From the NCBI GenBank assembly GCA_045577615.1, contig JAZNIT010000057.1:1-6063 (forward strand): a DNA stretch of 6,063 nt, written 5' to 3'. The number at the start of each line of letters is the position of its first letter. The first letter of the stretch is position 1. The translations under genes and the position numbers were made by a program. Source of the DNA: RGIG2206 sp045577615. Lineage in GTDB: Bacteria > Bacillota > Clostridia > Oscillospirales > Acutalibacteraceae. Positions 4,142 to 6,063 of this stretch are shown in pieces. The notes beneath the pieces were generated by a model. The model searched no databases. It was not told the origin of the DNA and saw only the letters and a program-made list of their open reading frames with translations.

Positions 4142-5878
4142 TTAACCTATCCAATTGATTTTTGCAAGCAATTTTGCTATTTTTTCCCCTTTTGGAAGCA
4201 TTTTTATATCATTTTCTGTAAAACTTTTGGTTATGCCTAAGCAAATTGCATAAACCAAGGCTGCAATTATTATTGAAATTGCTGTATTAAGCTTTGATGC
4301 GCCCATTACAAGTGCCAGCGCTTTATAACTTCCTAAGGCGGCGGCACCGCACATTATAGCGGCAAAAGCCGGCTTGAAAAGGGTTGAAACAAGGCTGATT
4401 TTAGCCTTTGAATAATGGAGGTAGCAGATAAGGTTTGCTACCAGAATATAGCCATAACAGAGGGCTGTGCCCACTGCGGCGCCCTTGATATTGATGCTTT
4501 CAACGCCCACCAAAACATAGTTTACAACTATTTTGAGCACAACGCCCACTGCCATATTTATGACGGGGATGTTTTGCTTGCCGATGGCTTGAAGCATATT
4601 GGTAAGGGGTACCGCCATACCTGCAAAGACGGCCGAAATGCCAAGCACGGTCAAAATGGGTGTGGCGATGGTGACGGCATTGGGTCTGCCCGAATAAAGC
4701 AGCTGCAAAATGGGGCCTGACAAACATGCTATACCCACACCTGCAGGGAGGGCTATCATTGAAGTAAGGCGAATTATTGACTCGCTGTTTTGCTTGATGC
4801 CGCCATTATCCTTTTGCGTCCAAGCGGTGCTGAGGGCAGGAATGGCACTGACACCGATAACCGAGGTTATGGTGGGCACAAGGTTATAAATTGAGAAGGC
4901 AAAGCCCTTATATATACCGTATAGGTAAGTGGGCAAATCTCCCATTTCTTCGGCAGTGAGGTTGGTTATGCCGTAATATTTGCCCGTAAGGTCGGGCACT
5001 GTGGCAACCACGTCACCCAAGCGGGATTTAACGGTGGTAAGGTCTACAAGGCCTGCCACATCCCTGACCATTGAGCCGATAACGATGGGCAGCGCGATAA
5101 CAAAGAGAGATTTAAGCAGCTTGCCCGAAGGCTGTGCTTCGGGGGATGCAGAAAGTTCCTCTGCGGTGATGCCATCCCCTGTTATGCGGTGGCTCAGTCG
5201 CAAATAAAGTGCACCTGCGGCAGCGCCCAAAGTTACGCCAAGCACTGCGGCGCCTGCGGCATAGGGCAGGCTTTGGGTTTCGGTCATTCCGTAAACGCTG
5301 ATGCAGACGTATTTGGTGACCCAAACAAGCACAAGGCCAAGCACCAGCTTGCCTGCCGCCTCGATAACCTGAGATACGGCAGTGGGTATCATATTGCGAA
5401 GGCCCTCATAATATCCGCGGTAGGTGGACATTATGCAGCAAAAGAGTATAGAAAAAGCAATAAGCACAATGGCGTAAACGCAGTTTTGGTCTTCGGTTAT
5501 ATTGAAGGTGGTGCGAAACCAATTATTATAAAGATAAAAATAGGTAACAAGCACCATAAGCACGGTACCGGTTACGCCCGTTATAAGAAAGGACCGTTGC
5601 GCCAATTTCAGCAATCGCCTTGCGTCGGAATAGCGCTTGGTGGCCATACTTTCGGCAACCATTCGGGATATGGCAACAGGCAGACCTGCCATAGCAAGAG
5701 AATAGATGGGCAAATAAAGGTCGTAGGCGGTTGAATAATAGCCGGTGCCCAGCTCACCCAGCATATTGTTAAGAGGAATTCTGTATATGGCACCCAGAAT
5801 TTTAACCAAAGCTGTTGCAACGGCCAGTATCATTGAACCCTGCAACAAATTTTGATAGGTGCGTTTTTTTGCCGCCAT
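4142..5878 (-). CDS. yabM: SpoVB/YabM-family polysaccharide (lipid-linked) flippase, MOP/MATE superfamily
   Basis: A 578-residue polytopic membrane protein with hydrophobic segments along its whole length, about 12-14 by eye. The signature STYRGYYEGLRNMIPTAVSQ (151-170), followed by VIEAAGK, is the hallmark of the SpoVB/YabM/MurJ-like branch of the MOP superfamily, which moves lipid-linked cell-wall or polysaccharide precursors across the membrane. The N-terminus (GSMILAVATALVKILGAIYRIPL, about 14-36) is the usual first helix. The start is supported by GGGAGGT about 7 nt upstream and by the TGATG junction. Position immediately before mazG matches B. subtilis yabM, hence the symbol; SpoVB itself (cortex peptidoglycan) is the main alternative and sequence alone does not separate them. 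It is longer than the roughly 520-530 residues of Bacillus homologues. Part of the excess is a polar stretch at about 287-316, between the VDLTTVKSRL segment and the LYGIYKG segment. Confidence 0.88.
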   Translation of the reverse strand: MAAKKRTYQNLLQGSMILAVATALVKILGAIYRIPLNNMLGELGTGYYSTAYDLYLPIYSLAMAGLPVAISRMVAESMATKRYSDARRLLKLAQRSFLITGVTGTVLMVLVTYFYLYNNWFRTTFNITEDQNCVYAIVLIAFSILFCCIMSTYRGYYEGLRNMIPTAVSQVIEAAGKLVLGLVLVWVTKYVCISVYGMTETQSLPYAAGAAVLGVTLGAAAGALYLRLSHRITGDGITAEELSASPEAQPSGKLLKSLFVIALPIVIGSMVRDVAGLVDLTTVKSRLGDVVATVPDLTGKYYGITNLTAEEMGDLPTYLYGIYKGFAFSIYNLVPTITSVIGVSAIPALSTAWTQKDNGGIKQNSESIIRLTSMIALPAGVGIACLSGPILQLLYSGRPNAVTIATPILTVLGISAVFAGMAVPLTNMLQAIGKQNIPVINMAVGVVLKIVVNYVLVGVESINIKGAAVGTALCYGYILVANLICYLHYSKAKISLVSTLFKPAFAAIMCGAAALGSYKALALVMGASKLNTAISIIIAALVYAICLGITKSFTENDIKMLPKGEKIAKLLAKINWIG

Positions 5879-6063
5879 CAGCCGACCTCCCGAATTTTGC
5901 TCAAGATGTTAATGAGCATCTCGGTCATTGAGGTTTCGTAAACGGCCGCATCAAGATAAAGTCCCGATGCGTCATTACCTGCATCGTCGGATATTCGGCG
6001 CAAGGCCACTGTGCCCACGCCCATTTTATAGCCCACAGAAGCAACTGCCGCCGACTCCATATC
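5878..6063 (-). CDS. mtnN: MTA/SAH nucleosidase-like protein, C-terminal 61 residues (5' end outside window)
   Basis: This is the C-terminal end of a PNP_UDP_1-family nucleosidase. The frame is open to the window edge, so the Met at 6058-6060 is internal: it is preceded by Asp, giving the DMESAAVA motif whose Met-Glu pair binds the ribose in MTA/SAH nucleosidases. About 20 residues later comes RRISDDAG, the equivalent of the family ISDxA motif carrying the catalytic Asp that protonates the purine. If it is MtnN, it hydrolyses 5'-methylthioadenosine and S-adenosylhomocysteine to adenine plus the thioribose product, recycling SAM by-products in the cytosol. The stop TGA shares one base with the flippase ATG (TGATG), so the two genes are probably translationally coupled. 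A related nucleoside hydrolase or phosphorylase, such as futalosine hydrolase, cannot be excluded from this fragment. Confidence 0.8.
   Translation of the reverse strand, partial: DMESAAVASVGYKMGVGTVALRRISDDAGNDASGLYLDAAVYETSMTEMLINILSKIREVG

Noticed and set aside
5124..5143. 7-bp inverted repeat with 6-nt loop inside the flippase gene
   Set aside because: It is intragenic, encodes the polar SPEAQPSG linker, and has no T run on either strand. Likely incidental.
5189..5734. 181-codon plus-strand open frame opposite the flippase gene
   Set aside because: It is antisense to a clear membrane-protein gene, has low-complexity His/Gly/Lys-rich composition and no recognisable domain. It is a shadow of codon bias.

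Overview
The window looks like chromosomal core sequence from an anaerobic, spore-forming member of the Clostridia, plausibly Oscillospiraceae/Ruminococcaceae-like; that family placement is inference. The evidence is gene order. Every gene lies on the minus strand, and read right to left they reproduce the block known in Bacillus subtilis as yabM-yabN(mazG)-yabO-yabP-yabQ-divIC-yabR. An HU gene sits between mazG and yabO, an arrangement I associate with Clostridia. A class I [4Fe-4S] fumarase alpha subunit follows, which fits an anaerobe.

Layout in transcription order: the 3' end of an MTA/SAH nucleosidase-like gene (5878-6063, cut by the window edge); a SpoVB/YabM-family MOP flippase (4142-5878), coupled to it through TGATG; MazG NTP pyrophosphohydrolase (3316-4113); HU (3000-3269) followed by a strong intrinsic terminator (2953-2984); the S4-domain ribosome quality-control factor RqcP/YabO (2696-2938); the sporulation pair YabP (2340-2627, best read from a TTG start) and YabQ (1816-2343), overlapping by ATGA; the DivIC/FtsB-like division protein (1551-1823), overlapping yabQ by 8 nt; the S1-domain protein YabR (1077-1523) with its terminator (1043-1069); and the fumarase alpha subunit (185-1027). 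Several convenient upstream ATGs (for yabO, yabP, divIC and fumA) are rejected because a better Shine-Dalgarno-supported start lies downstream. For yabO and fumA the longer frame would also read through a terminator hairpin.

The genes combine housekeeping roles (nucleotide pool cleaning, nucleoid packing, rescue of stalled ribosomes, cell division, cell-wall precursor transport) with spore-cortex functions (YabP, YabQ, possibly the flippase). Two terminators split the block into at least three units, yet each terminator ends only 14-15 nt before the next start codon, so the downstream genes must depend on readthrough, processing or upstream internal promoters. A weak sigma-E-like promoter candidate precedes yabP.

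The least expected part is the left 184 bases. The fumarase beta subunit, which usually follows alpha, is absent from the window. Instead, a good sigma-A-type extended -10 promoter starts 9 nt after the fumA stop and points into a dense run of five inverted repeats (18-137). I see no mobile element, CRISPR array, tRNA, rRNA or defence system. Apart from the hairpin array and the terminator/start arrangements, this is an ordinary conserved region.
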